DNA from: Acidobacteriota bacterium
GTDB taxonomy: Bacteria; Acidobacteriota; Vicinamibacteria; Marinacidobacterales; Marinacidobacteraceae
Assembly (NCBI GenBank): GCA_009835985.1
Contig: VXWI01000010.1
Span: 1-64,000 of the forward strand
Length of the DNA: 64,000 bases
Reading direction: 5' to 3'
In this document: piece after piece, positions 25,600-34,015 of the stretch
Layout of the letters: the number at the start of each line of letters is the position of its first letter
How positions within the stretch are numbered: the first letter of the stretch is position 1
The notes under the pieces: generated by a model
Seen by the model: only the letters and a program-made list of their open reading frames with translations
Told to the model about the DNA's origin: nothing
The model's database searches: none
Position numbers and translations under genes: made by a program

Positions 25600-26709
25600 A
25601 TGACCACCAGGGCCGCGACCGGAAACGCCGGCGCGGGAATCGAAGCCGCCCTGGCCGCCGCTGCAGAGCGCTACCGGGAAGTCACGGAGCGGCTCGCAAG
25701 CCCCGGCGTTCTGGCGGATCCGGCAGAACTCCGCCGTCTCTCCTCGGTGCACGCAGAGCTGGAGCCGCTGATGGAGGCCGGGGGACGGCAGCGGCAACTC
25801 GGCGCCCGGCTCGCGGAAGCGATTGAAATGGAGAGTGACCCGGACCCTGAAGTGGCCGAGCTGGCGGCCGAGGAAGCCGCCGACACGCGCGCCGAACTCG
25901 AACGCGTCACCGACGAGATCCGGCGCCGCCTGCTCCCCCGGGATCCGAACGACGACCGCAACGTGCTGCTCGAGGTGAGGGCCGGCACCGGCGGTGAGGA
26001 AGCCGCCCTCTTCGCTCGCGAGGTCTTCCGGATGTACGAGCAGTACGCGCGGTCCAACGGATTCCGCGTGGATGTGGTCTCCAGCCAGGAATCCCCGGTG
26101 GGGGGCATCAAGGAAATCGTCTCGGTGATCGAGGGCAAGGGCGCTTTCAGCCGACTGAAGTTCGAGAGCGGCGTGCACCGCGTGCAGCGGGTGCCGGCGA
26201 CCGAGGCGTCCGGGCGCATCCATACCTCCGCGGTCACGGTGGCCGTGCTCCCGGAGGCCGAGGACGTCGAGATCCAGATCGACCCCAGGGACTTGCGCGT
26301 GGACACGTTCTGTTCCTCCGGCCCTGGTGGCCAGAGCGTGAACACCACCTATTCCGCCGTGCGCATCACCCACCTGCCCTCCGGACTGGTGGTGAGCTGC
26401 CAGGATGAGAAATCACAGATCAAGAACAAATCGAAGGCGCTGCGGGTGTTGAAATCCCGATTGCTCGAAGTGGCTCGGCAGGAGCAGCAGGCACAGGTGG
26501 CCGAGGCGCGGCGCGGACAGGTGGGGCGCGGCGACCGCAGCGAGAAGATCCGGACGTACAACTTCAAGGAGAACCGGATCACCGACCATCGGATCGCGCT
26601 CACCCTGCACTCTCTCCCGAACGTCCTGGGGGGAGAGCTCGATCCGCTGATCGAGCCGCTCCACGCCCAGGAACAGTCCGAACGGCTGAAGGCCCTGAAG
26701 GGCCCGTGA
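25600..26709 (+). CDS. prfA: Peptide chain release factor 1
   Basis: 369 residues. It reads UAA and UAG and triggers peptide release. The codon-recognition PAT motif lies in RVPATEASGRIHTSA, and the catalytic GGQ in SSGPGGQSVNTT (about residue 245), whose Gln is the substrate of PrmC encoded next. The ATG at 25600 follows a weak AGAGAAA and begins the usual N-terminal helix after about 12 residues. The frame is open further upstream to 25516 without conserved sequence. The 195 bases between rpmE and prfA hold a TACCAT (25512-25517) as a possible -10 and otherwise nothing I recognise. Confidence 0.96.
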   Translation: MTTRAATGNAGAGIEAALAAAAERYREVTERLASPGVLADPAELRRLSSVHAELEPLMEAGGRQRQLGARLAEAIEMESDPDPEVAELAAEEAADTRAELERVTDEIRRRLLPRDPNDDRNVLLEVRAGTGGEEAALFAREVFRMYEQYARSNGFRVDVVSSQESPVGGIKEIVSVIEGKGAFSRLKFESGVHRVQRVPATEASGRIHTSAVTVAVLPEAEDVEIQIDPRDLRVDTFCSSGPGGQSVNTTYSAVRITHLPSGLVVSCQDEKSQIKNKSKALRVLKSRLLEVARQEQQAQVAEARRGQVGRGDRSEKIRTYNFKENRITDHRIALTLHSLPNVLGGELDPLIEPLHAQEQSERLKALKGP

Positions 26710-26921
26710 ACGCAGTCCCACGCCGTTCGAGCGGCGATGCATCCCGGCTGAACGTGACCGCTGCGCGCCCCTCATCGTTGCGTGTCGGTCGGAGTACACC
26801 CGGTATTCCTCCCTCACGCGCCTTGTCAGCCGGGCCCCCACCGGGAGGACTGGCCCCACCGGGAGAGCTGGGCCTCCCCGCTCTCGGCGCTCGCGCCACT
26901 TCGCCCAAGGGCCCTTAACCC

Positions 26922-27785
26922 CTGAGCGAACCGACGGTCCAGGCCGCGCTCCGCCAGGGTGCGGAGCGGCTCGCCGCCGCCGGGATCGCGTCTCCGGAGT
27001 TCGACGCCGGTCTCCTGCTGCGGGCCGCCGCCCGCTGGTCCGCCGCCGAGCTGGTCGCGCGGACCCGGGACCGGCTTTCTCCCGCAGTGCGGGACCGGTT
27101 CGCCACCCTGATCGCCGGGAGAGAGACCCGCCAGCCGCTACAGCACCTCGTGGGCGAGGTGGAGTTCTTCGGCCTGACCCTCACGGTCGGTCCCGAGGCG
27201 CTCATTCCCCGCCCGGACACCGAGACCCTCGTGGAGGCGGCTCTCGTCCGGTTCGCCCAGCACGGCCCGACTCCTTGCCGGATCGCGGACGTGGGGTGCG
27301 GGACAGGAGCCATCGCGCTCGCCCTGGCCTCCCGCCTGGCCGGCGTCCAGATCGTCGCGCTCGACAACGCCCAGGGAGCGCTCGCCCTCGCCGCCGGGAA
27401 CGTGAGGAGGCGCGACCTCGAGTCCCGGGTCCGGGTGGTGGCCGGCGACCTGCTCACGCCGCTGGCGCCCCGGTCGCTGGACGGGGTCGTCGCCAACCTC
27501 CCCTATGTCCCCGATGCCGAGATCGACCGGCTCGAACCCGAGGTCCGGGACCACGAGCCCCGGCACGCTCTCGCCGGAGGCCCGGACGGCCTGGGTCCGC
27601 TTCGCCGGCTCGCTCCCATGGCGGCGCGGGCCGTCCGTCCCGGCGGCCACGTCCTGGTCGAGATCGGAGCCGGACAACGGGGCGCCGCGGCCGGCATCCT
27701 GACGGACGCCGGACTCGGACCCGTCGAGTCCATTCCCGACCTGCAGGGCATCCCCCGGGTGCTGGCCATTTCGGTTCGCGGTTGA
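26922..27785 (+). CDS. prmC: Release-factor glutamine methyltransferase, likely CTG start
   Basis: About 287 residues. It methylates the GGQ glutamine of release factors. The N-terminal helical domain is visible right after an in-frame TAA (26916-26918): TVQAALRQGAERLAAAGIASPEFDAGLLL. Then come IPRPDTETLVE, the SAM site ADVGCGTGAIALALA, and NLPYVP, which replaces the usual NPPY. The first canonical start codon (GTG at 27087) would delete the N-terminal domain. The only plausible start is CTG at 26922, with AAGGG ten bases upstream. The 212 bases between prfA and this gene hold an open frame in the same phase but no recognisable protein. Confidence 0.85.
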   Translation: MSEPTVQAALRQGAERLAAAGIASPEFDAGLLLRAAARWSAAELVARTRDRLSPAVRDRFATLIAGRETRQPLQHLVGEVEFFGLTLTVGPEALIPRPDTETLVEAALVRFAQHGPTPCRIADVGCGTGAIALALASRLAGVQIVALDNAQGALALAAGNVRRRDLESRVRVVAGDLLTPLAPRSLDGVVANLPYVPDAEIDRLEPEVRDHEPRHALAGGPDGLGPLRRLAPMAARAVRPGGHVLVEIGAGQRGAAAGILTDAGLGPVESIPDLQGIPRVLAISVRG

Positions 27786-27807
27786 CCGGACCCGCGACCC
27801 GAGCGGA

Positions 27808-27813
27808 TAGGAT
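27808..27813 (+). promoter_or_regulatory. -10-like TAGGAT just upstream of the symporter
   Basis: TAGGAT ends six bases before the GTG start, so transcription would begin at the start codon itself. No Shine-Dalgarno is present. Confidence 0.45.
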
Positions 27814-27819
27814 CGAACC

Positions 27820-29301
27820 GTGATCTACGTCGTCACCGTCCTCGGCTACCTGGGGCTCCTGGTGTTCGTCGCCCTTCGCCGGGCGCGGAACGTGTCCACC
27901 CAGGACGACTTCATGGTCGCGGGACGATCGGTGCCGTGGCAGATTCTGGTGGGGACCCTCGTCTGCACCTGGATCGGCTCCGGGAGTCTCTTCGGCGGCG
28001 CCGGCCGGGGGTTCCGCGAGGGCTTCTCCGCGATCTGGCTGAGCGCCGGCGCCTGGGTCGGGATCGCAGTGGTCTTCTTTCTCGCCGCCAGGGTGCGGCG
28101 GATCGCGGAGTACACCGTTCCCGATCTGCTGGAGCGCCGCTACCACCCGGCGGCGCGGCTGCTCGGGACGACGGCGATCGCGATCGCCTACCTCACGATC
28201 GCCGGCTACCAGTTCGTGGGAGGCGGACGGCTGCTGGCCATCCTCTTCCCGGGGCTCGACCCCGATGTCGGCATGACCATCGTCGCGGTGCTGGTGACCG
28301 TCTTCGCGGTGAGCGCCGGGATGCTCTCGGTCATCAGCCTGGACGTGGTGAACGGGATCATCATCATCGTCAGCATCCTGATCGCGGCGCCCCTGGCCTT
28401 CGCCGGGGCCGGCGGGCTCGAGGGGCTGACCAGCGCCCTTCCGGAGACCCACTTCACGATCACGGGCCGGCTCGGCATGTCGGCGGCCATTGGACTCTTC
28501 CTGCCCAGCATGCTGCTCCTGCTCGGCGAAAGCGGCATGTACCAGAAGTTCTATGCCGCCCGGTCCGGCGCCGCGGCCCGGAAAGCGGTGCTAGGGATGC
28601 TCGCGGGGGTCATCCTGCTCGAGGTCCTGATCGTCGCCACCGCGGTCTTCGCGGCCGCCGGCTACTGGAACGATCCCGCGTTCCGCGGCGCGGGGGGATT
28701 CGACGCACGGGCTACCGAGACGGTGCTCCTCGAATTCGCGCGGCACCAGCTCCCGGCGTTTGCGGGGTGCCTCCTGCTGGCCGGCGCGGTGGCCATCATC
28801 TTCTCGACCGCGACCACCTTCCTGCTGGTCCCTTCCACCGGAATGGCGCGCGATGTCTACCAGCGCTTCGTGCGTCCGGATGCCGACTCAGGGGCGGTGA
28901 TCCGCTTCCAGCGTTTCGCGATGGTGGGCCTCTCGGGGCTGGCTCTCGTGATCACCACCCGTTTCGAAAGCATCCTGGACATGGCGCTCTATGCCTACAC
29001 GATGGTGGGGGCCGCAGTGACCCCCGCCCTGCTGGCGGCGTTCCTCTGGCGCCGGGCGAGCCCGATCGGGGGCGTCATTTCCATCTCCGCCGGGATCGTG
29101 ACCACCCTGATCTTCGGAGTCCTGAACTCCGCCGGGTTCGAGCGGATCGGGTTCCTCCCGACCGACTACGACTACGTCATCTACCCCGCCGCGGTCGCCT
29201 CGGTCTCCGGGTTGATCATCGGCAGCCTGCTCACGGCGCCGGCACCGCCCGAGCAGGTGGACCCGTTCACGGGAGGGGGGAACTCCGATGCCGGAAGCTG
29301 A
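27820..29301 (+). CDS. Sodium/solute symporter (SSS family)
   Basis: 493 residues with about 13 hydrophobic segments from the first residues on. Family features include DDFMVAGRSVPW after helix 1, GSLFGGAGRGFREG, the helix 5 to 6 region with YLTIAGYQFVGGGRL, and FLLVPSTGMARDVYQRFVRP near helix 9. SSS proteins use the sodium gradient to import sugars, amino acids, proline, pantothenate or organic acids; I cannot assign the substrate. The gene overlaps the following crotonase gene by 14 bases, so a link to uptake of a carboxylate that is activated to CoA is possible but speculative. Confidence 0.9.
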   Translation: MIYVVTVLGYLGLLVFVALRRARNVSTQDDFMVAGRSVPWQILVGTLVCTWIGSGSLFGGAGRGFREGFSAIWLSAGAWVGIAVVFFLAARVRRIAEYTVPDLLERRYHPAARLLGTTAIAIAYLTIAGYQFVGGGRLLAILFPGLDPDVGMTIVAVLVTVFAVSAGMLSVISLDVVNGIIIIVSILIAAPLAFAGAGGLEGLTSALPETHFTITGRLGMSAAIGLFLPSMLLLLGESGMYQKFYAARSGAAARKAVLGMLAGVILLEVLIVATAVFAAAGYWNDPAFRGAGGFDARATETVLLEFARHQLPAFAGCLLLAGAVAIIFSTATTFLLVPSTGMARDVYQRFVRPDADSGAVIRFQRFAMVGLSGLALVITTRFESILDMALYAYTMVGAAVTPALLAAFLWRRASPIGGVISISAGIVTTLIFGVLNSAGFERIGFLPTDYDYVIYPAAVASVSGLIIGSLLTAPAPPEQVDPFTGGGNSDAGS

Positions 29302-30073
29302 AGCCGGCATCGTCCGCCGGGGACCCGCCGTCCGGGTCGAGATGCGTTGGCCCGAGAAGCGGAACGCCCTTTCGGTGGCCATGATGGACCGGCTGGCGGC
29401 GAAGCTCCGGGAAGGGGCCGGGGAAGAGGGGGCGCGGGCCATCGTGCTGGCAGGCGCCGCCCCGGCCTTTTCGGCGGGCCACTACCTGCCCGAGATGGTG
29501 GGGGCGAGCCCGGAGCAACAGCGGCGCATCTTCGCCGCGTGTTCGGCCCTCATGGACACGATCCGGGCGCTGCCGCTGCCGGTGATCGCCGAGGTGCGCG
29601 GCATCGCCACCGCCGCCGGCTGTCAACTCGTCGCGGCCTGCGACCTCGCGGTAGCCGCCGACGCCGCACGCTTCGCCACTCCCGGGGTCCGCATCGGACT
29701 CTTCTGCTCCACCCCGATGGTCCCCGTCAGCCGCGCGGTCGGCTCGAAGCGCGCCATGGAGATGCTGCTCACCGGAGACTTCGTGGATGCGCAGACCGCG
29801 CTCGATTGGGGGCTCGTGAACCGGGTGGTCCCGGACGACCGGCTCGAGGACGAGACCCAGTCGTTCGTCGAGCGCATCGCCGAGGCGAGTCCCTTCGTGG
29901 TGGCGCTCGGCAAACGCGCGTTCCACCGTCAGGTCGGCCTCAGCGTCGAAGACGCCTATGCGGCGATGTCGGAAGTGATGTGCGAAAACGCGGTCGAACC
30001 CGACGCCCAGGAAGGGATGCGCGCCTTCCTCGAGAAGCGGCAACCGCGGTGGACACAGAGCGCGGACTCGTAG
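29288..30073 (+). CDS. Crotonase-fold (enoyl-CoA hydratase/isomerase family) protein lacking usual catalytic Glu
   Basis: 261 residues. The crotonase fold is clear: RPEKRNALS-like WPEKRNALS near residue 22, the first oxyanion-hole segment AFSAGHYLPEM, and the second AAGCQLVAACDLAVA. In classic hydratases the second segment is GGGCE, and a second Glu follows in F-x-x-P-E. Here these positions are Gln (GCQ) and Gly (FATPGVRIGL). Both acid/base glutamates are thus absent, as in ECHDC3-like proteins, so plain enoyl-CoA hydration is unlikely. C-terminal helices are typical. Coupled to the symporter by a 14-base overlap. Confidence 0.85.
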   Translation: MPEAEAGIVRRGPAVRVEMRWPEKRNALSVAMMDRLAAKLREGAGEEGARAIVLAGAAPAFSAGHYLPEMVGASPEQQRRIFAACSALMDTIRALPLPVIAEVRGIATAAGCQLVAACDLAVAADAARFATPGVRIGLFCSTPMVPVSRAVGSKRAMEMLLTGDFVDAQTALDWGLVNRVVPDDRLEDETQSFVERIAEASPFVVALGKRAFHRQVGLSVEDAYAAMSEVMCENAVEPDAQEGMRAFLEKRQPRWTQSADS

Positions 30074-30095
30074 GCGCGCGCCTCTGCCAGCGGCT

Positions 30096-30923
30096 TCAGC
30101 CGGCACGCCGCCGGAGCCGGTAAGCCGCGTTCCGGTCGTCCCGGTGGAACCGGACGACCTCGTATCCCCGATCGAAGAGTTCGACCAGGGCCTCACGGCT
30201 CCTCACTCTCCAGTCCATGGCGAGTCCGATGTCCTTGTTGAGCACATCGTTGAAGTCGGCGGGAATCAGATAGAGGACGTCACCGTCGCCGCCGGCGGGC
30301 ATCGCCTGGTCGCGGCTTACCGGGAGTCCGTCCCCACGGAAGGCGACGGCGTTGACCGCCGGCAGATCCGGGATTCCGGGAGGAGGAATCAGCTCGCGGC
30401 GGCGGGCGCGCGCGATCCGTTCGGAATCGAGCCGCCAGTCCGGTTCCAGCCGGTCGGTCGGCAACCCGCCGTGGAGGGGGCTGTTGCTGTTGCCGTACAC
30501 GTTCAGGCGGTACACCGACGAGACGCAGCCCAGGTGGTTGATGTTCAGGTTCGCATTCCGCGCCTGGAGAGGATCGAAAGTCCAGTTCACGCGCCGGACG
30601 CCCTGCGCCAGGACCCGGTCCGCCTGTGCCCACTTGAGCGCCAGGCCGATGCCGGATCCCTGGTACTCGGGGCGCACCGCGAGCATGTGTGAGTGGTGGA
30701 ACGGCTCTCCTTCGCCTTGTCCGGGGAACCCGCACACGAACCCTGCCATCCGCCGGCCGATGAAGGCGCCGGCGGTGATCGCGCCGTAGTGGCCCATCAC
30801 CGCCATGAGCCCGGCCGGGACCACGTCCAGCTCGATGAAGCCCCAGACCTCCTGCTGGATTGCCTCGCACATCTTCATGTCGTCCATGCCGGCGAGGTCA
30901 CGGATCGAGAAGTCTTGGGGCAC
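30096..30923 (-). CDS. Predicted GNAT-superfamily acetyltransferase (COG3375-like)
   Basis: About 275 residues from the GTG at 30923. GNAT features are IRDLAGMDDMKMCEAIQQEVWG at the N-terminus, HSHMLAVRPEYQGSGIGLALK (acetyl-CoA loop) near residue 90, and NWTFDPLQARNANLNI. The C-terminal half ends in the helix RSREALVELFDRGYEVVRF. Substrate unknown. The frame is open to 30998. On the minus strand a TACACT (30945-30950) lies between the in-frame ATG at 30959 and the GTG, which favours the GTG. Divergent from lspA. Confidence 0.8.
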   Translation of the reverse strand: MPQDFSIRDLAGMDDMKMCEAIQQEVWGFIELDVVPAGLMAVMGHYGAITAGAFIGRRMAGFVCGFPGQGEGEPFHHSHMLAVRPEYQGSGIGLALKWAQADRVLAQGVRRVNWTFDPLQARNANLNINHLGCVSSVYRLNVYGNSNSPLHGGLPTDRLEPDWRLDSERIARARRRELIPPPGIPDLPAVNAVAFRGDGLPVSRDQAMPAGGDGDVLYLIPADFNDVLNKDIGLAMDWRVRSREALVELFDRGYEVVRFHRDDRNAAYRLRRRAG

Positions 30924-31028
30924 GTCGCTACCGAGGGGGCGGCAAGTGTAAGGAAGCATGCTCCCGGACGCGCGCTGGAATCCCCCCGTACAGACCACGC
31001 CCCCGTGTGCTCGGTCGGGACATCACAC

Positions 31029-31034
31029 TAGAAT
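31029..31034 (+). promoter_or_regulatory. -10-like TAGAAT just upstream of lspA
   Basis: TAGAAT ends nine bases before the lspA TTG start. The predicted leader is about three bases. Confidence 0.45.
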
Positions 31035-31043
31035 CCGGACCCG

Positions 31044-31574
31044 TTGAACGATCTCCTGCGAGGGCGCCGTGCCCAACTGTCCGCCCTCTTCGCGGCGGTA
31101 TTGATCGCCGACCGCGTCACCAAGATCCTTGCGGAACGGTCGCTCTCGATGGGGAGCCCGGTAGAAGTGATTCCCGGGTTCTTCCAGCTCACCCTGGTCC
31201 ACAACACCGGGATGGCTTTCGGACTGCTGGGGAGCGCGTCGATTCCGGGAAAGGCATGGCTGCTCACCGCCGTTTCGGCGGGACTGCTCGTGGCGATCGT
31301 CTGGTTCGCGTGGCGCGCGGGACCACTGAACACCATGACCACCGTCGGGCTCGTCGCGATGCTGTCGGGCGCCATCGGCAACATCCTCGACCGGCTCCTC
31401 TACGGCTACGTCGTGGACTTCTTCGACTTCTACGTCGGGAGCACCCATTGGCCCGCGTTCAACATCGCGGACGCGATGATCTGCACCGGGGTCGGCCTGC
31501 TCGTCCTGGAGAGTGTCCGAGACCTGCGGAGGGAAGCCGGCGGGGCGGGCCAGGAAGACCTGAGCGGGACCTGA
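31044..31574 (+). CDS. lspA: Lipoprotein signal peptidase
   Basis: 176 residues with four transmembrane segments. It cleaves the signal peptide of prolipoproteins after Lgt has lipidated them. Conserved blocks: DRVTKIL, VHNTGMAFGLL, GAIGNILDRLLYGYVVDF (first catalytic Asp) and PAFNIADA (second Asp). TTG start, as suggested by the -10-like element nine bases upstream. It ends four bases before lgt, a sensible pairing of consecutive steps. Confidence 0.95.
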   Translation: MNDLLRGRRAQLSALFAAVLIADRVTKILAERSLSMGSPVEVIPGFFQLTLVHNTGMAFGLLGSASIPGKAWLLTAVSAGLLVAIVWFAWRAGPLNTMTTVGLVAMLSGAIGNILDRLLYGYVVDFFDFYVGSTHWPAFNIADAMICTGVGLLVLESVRDLRREAGGAGQEDLSGT

Positions 31575-31578
31575 GTCG

Positions 31579-32370
31579 ATGTTCCCCCGTCTCGCGGACT
31601 TCGGTGCGTTCGAACTCTTCGGGCGAACGTTCCACCCCATCCTCCACACCTACGGCATCCTCATGTTCGCAGGGTTCATCGGGGGGCTCTACGTGGCGGC
31701 GAAACGCGCGCCGCGCTACGGCATTCAGCCGCAGCACATCTACGACCTCGGGCTCTACCTGGTGATCGGGGCGCTGGTCGGCGCCAAGGTGCTGCTGATC
31801 CTGCTGGACCCGGCGCGGTTCCTGGCAAATCCCGCCGGCTTCATCACTGCCGGCGGCGTCTTCTTCGGCGGCCTGCTGGGAGCCGTCGGAGCCTCGATCT
31901 GGTTCTTCCGGAAGCGAGGGATTCCCGTCTGGCACGGCGGCGACCTGATGGCGCCCTCGATTGCGCTCGGGCACGGGATCGGCCGCCTCGGTTGCTTTGC
32001 CGCCGGGTGCTGCTACGGGATCCCGGCCGAGGGCCTGCCGGCGATCACCTTCACCGACGTCCACGCGCATGAGGTCACCGGGGTGCCGCTGCACGTGCCC
32101 CTTCATCCGACCCAGCTCTACGAGGCGGGCCTCGAATTCGCCCTCTTCTTCTTCCTGCTGTGGCTCGCGCCGCGCCGCAAGTTCCAGGGCCAGCTCTTCC
32201 TGACCTGGGCCATCGTCTATCCGGTGTCCCGGTTCATGATCGAGTTCCTCCGCGGAGATCCGCGCGGGTTCGTGCTGGACGGACTGCTCTCGACCTCCCA
32301 GTTCGTCGGCATCTGGATCGTGGCCGCGGCGGTGATCTCGCTTCTTGTCCTCCGACGGCGCGCCGCCTGA
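31579..32370 (+). CDS. lgt: Prolipoprotein diacylglyceryl transferase
   Basis: 263 residues, multi-pass membrane protein. It transfers diacylglycerol from phosphatidylglycerol to the lipobox Cys. Visible: HTYGILMFAGFIGG near the N-terminus, AGGVFFGGLLG, the signature GHGIGRLGCFAAGCCYG (about residue 130), HPTQLYE and SRFMIEFLRGD. The GCFxxGCC form of the signature is common outside Enterobacteria. It overlaps rluD by 26 bases. Confidence 0.95.
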   Translation: MFPRLADFGAFELFGRTFHPILHTYGILMFAGFIGGLYVAAKRAPRYGIQPQHIYDLGLYLVIGALVGAKVLLILLDPARFLANPAGFITAGGVFFGGLLGAVGASIWFFRKRGIPVWHGGDLMAPSIALGHGIGRLGCFAAGCCYGIPAEGLPAITFTDVHAHEVTGVPLHVPLHPTQLYEAGLEFALFFFLLWLAPRRKFQGQLFLTWAIVYPVSRFMIEFLRGDPRGFVLDGLLSTSQFVGIWIVAAAVISLLVLRRRAA

Positions 32371-33367
32371 AGCGCGGGACGCCGCCGGCGAGACGGATCT
32401 CGAATTCGAGATCGGCGCGGCCGATGGCGGCCGGCGCCTCGATCTGATCGCTTCGGAGTACCTCCCGGACATCAGCCGCAGCGAGGCGGCGCGGTGGGTG
32501 GAGGCGGGGTTCGTCCTGCTCGACGGGCGGGTCCGCCGTCCCGGTCACCGCTGCCGCACGGGTCAGCGGGTGGTCGTCGCGGCCCCGGGTGACGGCAGCA
32601 CTCCGCGCTTCGGCGCCCCCGGCGAGAACGACCCCCTGTCCCCGGAACCGGTACCGCTCGAGGTTCTCCACGAGGACCCCTGCCTGGTCGTGATCGACAA
32701 ACCGGCGGGGCTGGTGGTGCATCCGGGTCCCGGCCACCGGCAGGGGACCCTGGCGAACGGGCTGATCCACCGATACCCGGAGATCGCCCGCGTCGGTTCC
32801 CCGGGCCGGCCGGGGCTGGTCCATCGGCTCGACCGCGGCACGAGCGGCGTGCTGGTCGCCGCCCGCACGGAGCCGGCGCGGCTGCGCCTCACCGCGGCCT
32901 TCGCGGAACGACAGGTGCAAAAGCAGTATCTGGCCCTGGTGATGGGCCGGTTTGGAGAGCATCGCCGGATCGAGGAACCCATCGGACGCGATCCGAAGCA
33001 CGGGCAGCGCTATCGCTGCCGGGGCAGGTACGCGCGGGACGCCGAAACCGAGGCCTGGCCCCTCGAAGAGCTGCCGCTCACGACGTTCGTCGGCATCCGC
33101 CTGCACACCGGCCGCACCCACCAGGCCCGCGTCCATCTGTCCCACACCGGCCATCCGATCGCCGGCGACGTGATGTACGGCCCCGGAGCCCCGCGCCGTG
33201 GCGGCGGACAGGCGGGCGCGGCGCTCCGCCGCCTCGAACGCCCGGCTTTGCACGCGGCCGAGATCGCCTTCGCGCATCCGGGGACGGGAGAGCCGGTCCG
33301 CTTCGCGGCGCCGCTCGCCGAAGACCTCCAGCGGACGCTCATGGCGCTGCGCTCGGCGACGGCCTGA
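32345..33367 (+). CDS. RluD-family 23S rRNA pseudouridine synthase
   Basis: 340 residues from a TTG inside lgt. An S4 RNA-binding domain (about 30-90; RLDLIASEYLPDISRSEAARWVEAG) is followed by the synthase domain: VIDKPAGLVVHPGPGH, and the catalytic HRLDRGTSGVLV (Asp about residue 165). The motif GRTHQARVHLSHTGHPIAGD completes the family. RluD, RluC and RluA cannot be separated by eye; the S4 domain and genomic place after lspA-lgt favour RluD. Two hairpins follow the stop. Confidence 0.9.
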   Translation: MSSDGAPPEARDAAGETDLEFEIGAADGGRRLDLIASEYLPDISRSEAARWVEAGFVLLDGRVRRPGHRCRTGQRVVVAAPGDGSTPRFGAPGENDPLSPEPVPLEVLHEDPCLVVIDKPAGLVVHPGPGHRQGTLANGLIHRYPEIARVGSPGRPGLVHRLDRGTSGVLVAARTEPARLRLTAAFAERQVQKQYLALVMGRFGEHRRIEEPIGRDPKHGQRYRCRGRYARDAETEAWPLEELPLTTFVGIRLHTGRTHQARVHLSHTGHPIAGDVMYGPGAPRRGGGQAGAALRRLERPALHAAEIAFAHPGTGEPVRFAAPLAEDLQRTLMALRSATA

Positions 33368-33376
33368 AGATCGAGG

Positions 33377-33434
33377 CCCCCGGAAACGGGGGCGGCCAGC
33401 CAGGCCCTACGGCAAGGGGCCTGCATCTTTTCCT
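33377..33434 (+). terminator. Two hairpins after rluD, second one terminator-like
   Basis: Hairpin one is CCCCC-GGAAAC-GGGGG (33377-33392). Hairpin two pairs CAGGCCC (33401-33407) with GGGCCTG (33417-33423) and is followed by CATCTTTT. The T run is short and offset, so this is a moderate candidate for an intrinsic terminator of lspA-lgt-rluD. Confidence 0.5.
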
Positions 33435-33458
33435 GGCCCGTTCGATCCGCCAATCGCT

Positions 33459-33464
33459 TAGGAT
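33459..33464 (+). promoter_or_regulatory. -10-like TAGGAT upstream of pyrR
   Basis: TAGGAT ends 17 bases before the pyrR ATG. The resulting leader of about ten bases is too short to hold a PyrR-type attenuator. Confidence 0.4.
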
Positions 33465-33481
33465 TCGCGCGGTCAGCCGGA

Positions 33482-34015
33482 ATGAACACGGTTCTCGGAA
33501 ACGAGGAATTCCGGGCAGCGCTATTCCGGCTCGGGGATCTGGTAGCTGCGGGAGCGCCGGATCCGCTCGCCATCCTGGGCATCCGCCGGCGGGGGGTGCC
33601 GCTCGCCGCCCGCATCCGCCGACGCCTCGAGAGCGCCGGCCGCCGGAACATCCCGGTCGGGGAGCTGGACATCAATCTCTACCGCGACGATGTCCACGAC
33701 CGGGGCATTCCCCGCATCGGCGAGACGCGCATCCCCTTCGCGCTGGAGGAACATCACATCCTGCTCGTGGACGATGTCCTCTTCACCGGACGGACGGTCC
33801 GGGCGGCGCTCACCGCGCTCGGCAACTTCGGGCGGCCGCGGAGCGTGCGGCTGGCGGTCATGGTGGACCGGGGCGGCCGGGAGCTGCCCATCGCCGCCGA
33901 CTTCGTGGGCCTGGCGGTCCAGGCGGGTGACGGGGACATGGTGCGGGTCCGGGTCGAAGAAGAGGACGGGGAGGACAGGGTCATCATGCTGCCCCGCGGA
34001 GAGGCCGCGGCATGA
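33482..34015 (+). CDS. pyrR: PyrR, pyrimidine operon regulator / uracil phosphoribosyltransferase
   Basis: 177 residues. PRTase fold with the PRPP loop LLVDDVLFTGRTVRAAL (about residues 95-111) and ILGIRRRGVPLAARIRRRL near the N-terminus. In Bacillus it binds pyr mRNA for attenuation and has weak uracil PRTase activity. Here it heads pyrB-pyrC, with a 4-base overlap to pyrB. I see no anti-antiterminator structure between the promoter and start, so RNA-binding control may act elsewhere or be absent. Confidence 0.92.
   Translation: MNTVLGNEEFRAALFRLGDLVAAGAPDPLAILGIRRRGVPLAARIRRRLESAGRRNIPVGELDINLYRDDVHDRGIPRIGETRIPFALEEHHILLVDDVLFTGRTVRAALTALGNFGRPRSVRLAVMVDRGGRELPIAADFVGLAVQAGDGDMVRVRVEEEDGEDRVIMLPRGEAAA

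Noticed and set aside
26706-26918. Small open frame between prfA and prmC
   Set aside because: Pro/Gly/Ser-rich, no motif, and only in frame with prmC by chance before the TAA. I see nothing coding in it.
33377-33481. PyrR attenuator in front of pyrR
   Set aside because: The hairpins lie upstream of the likely -10 element, and the leader after it is about ten bases. They fit a terminator of the previous operon better.
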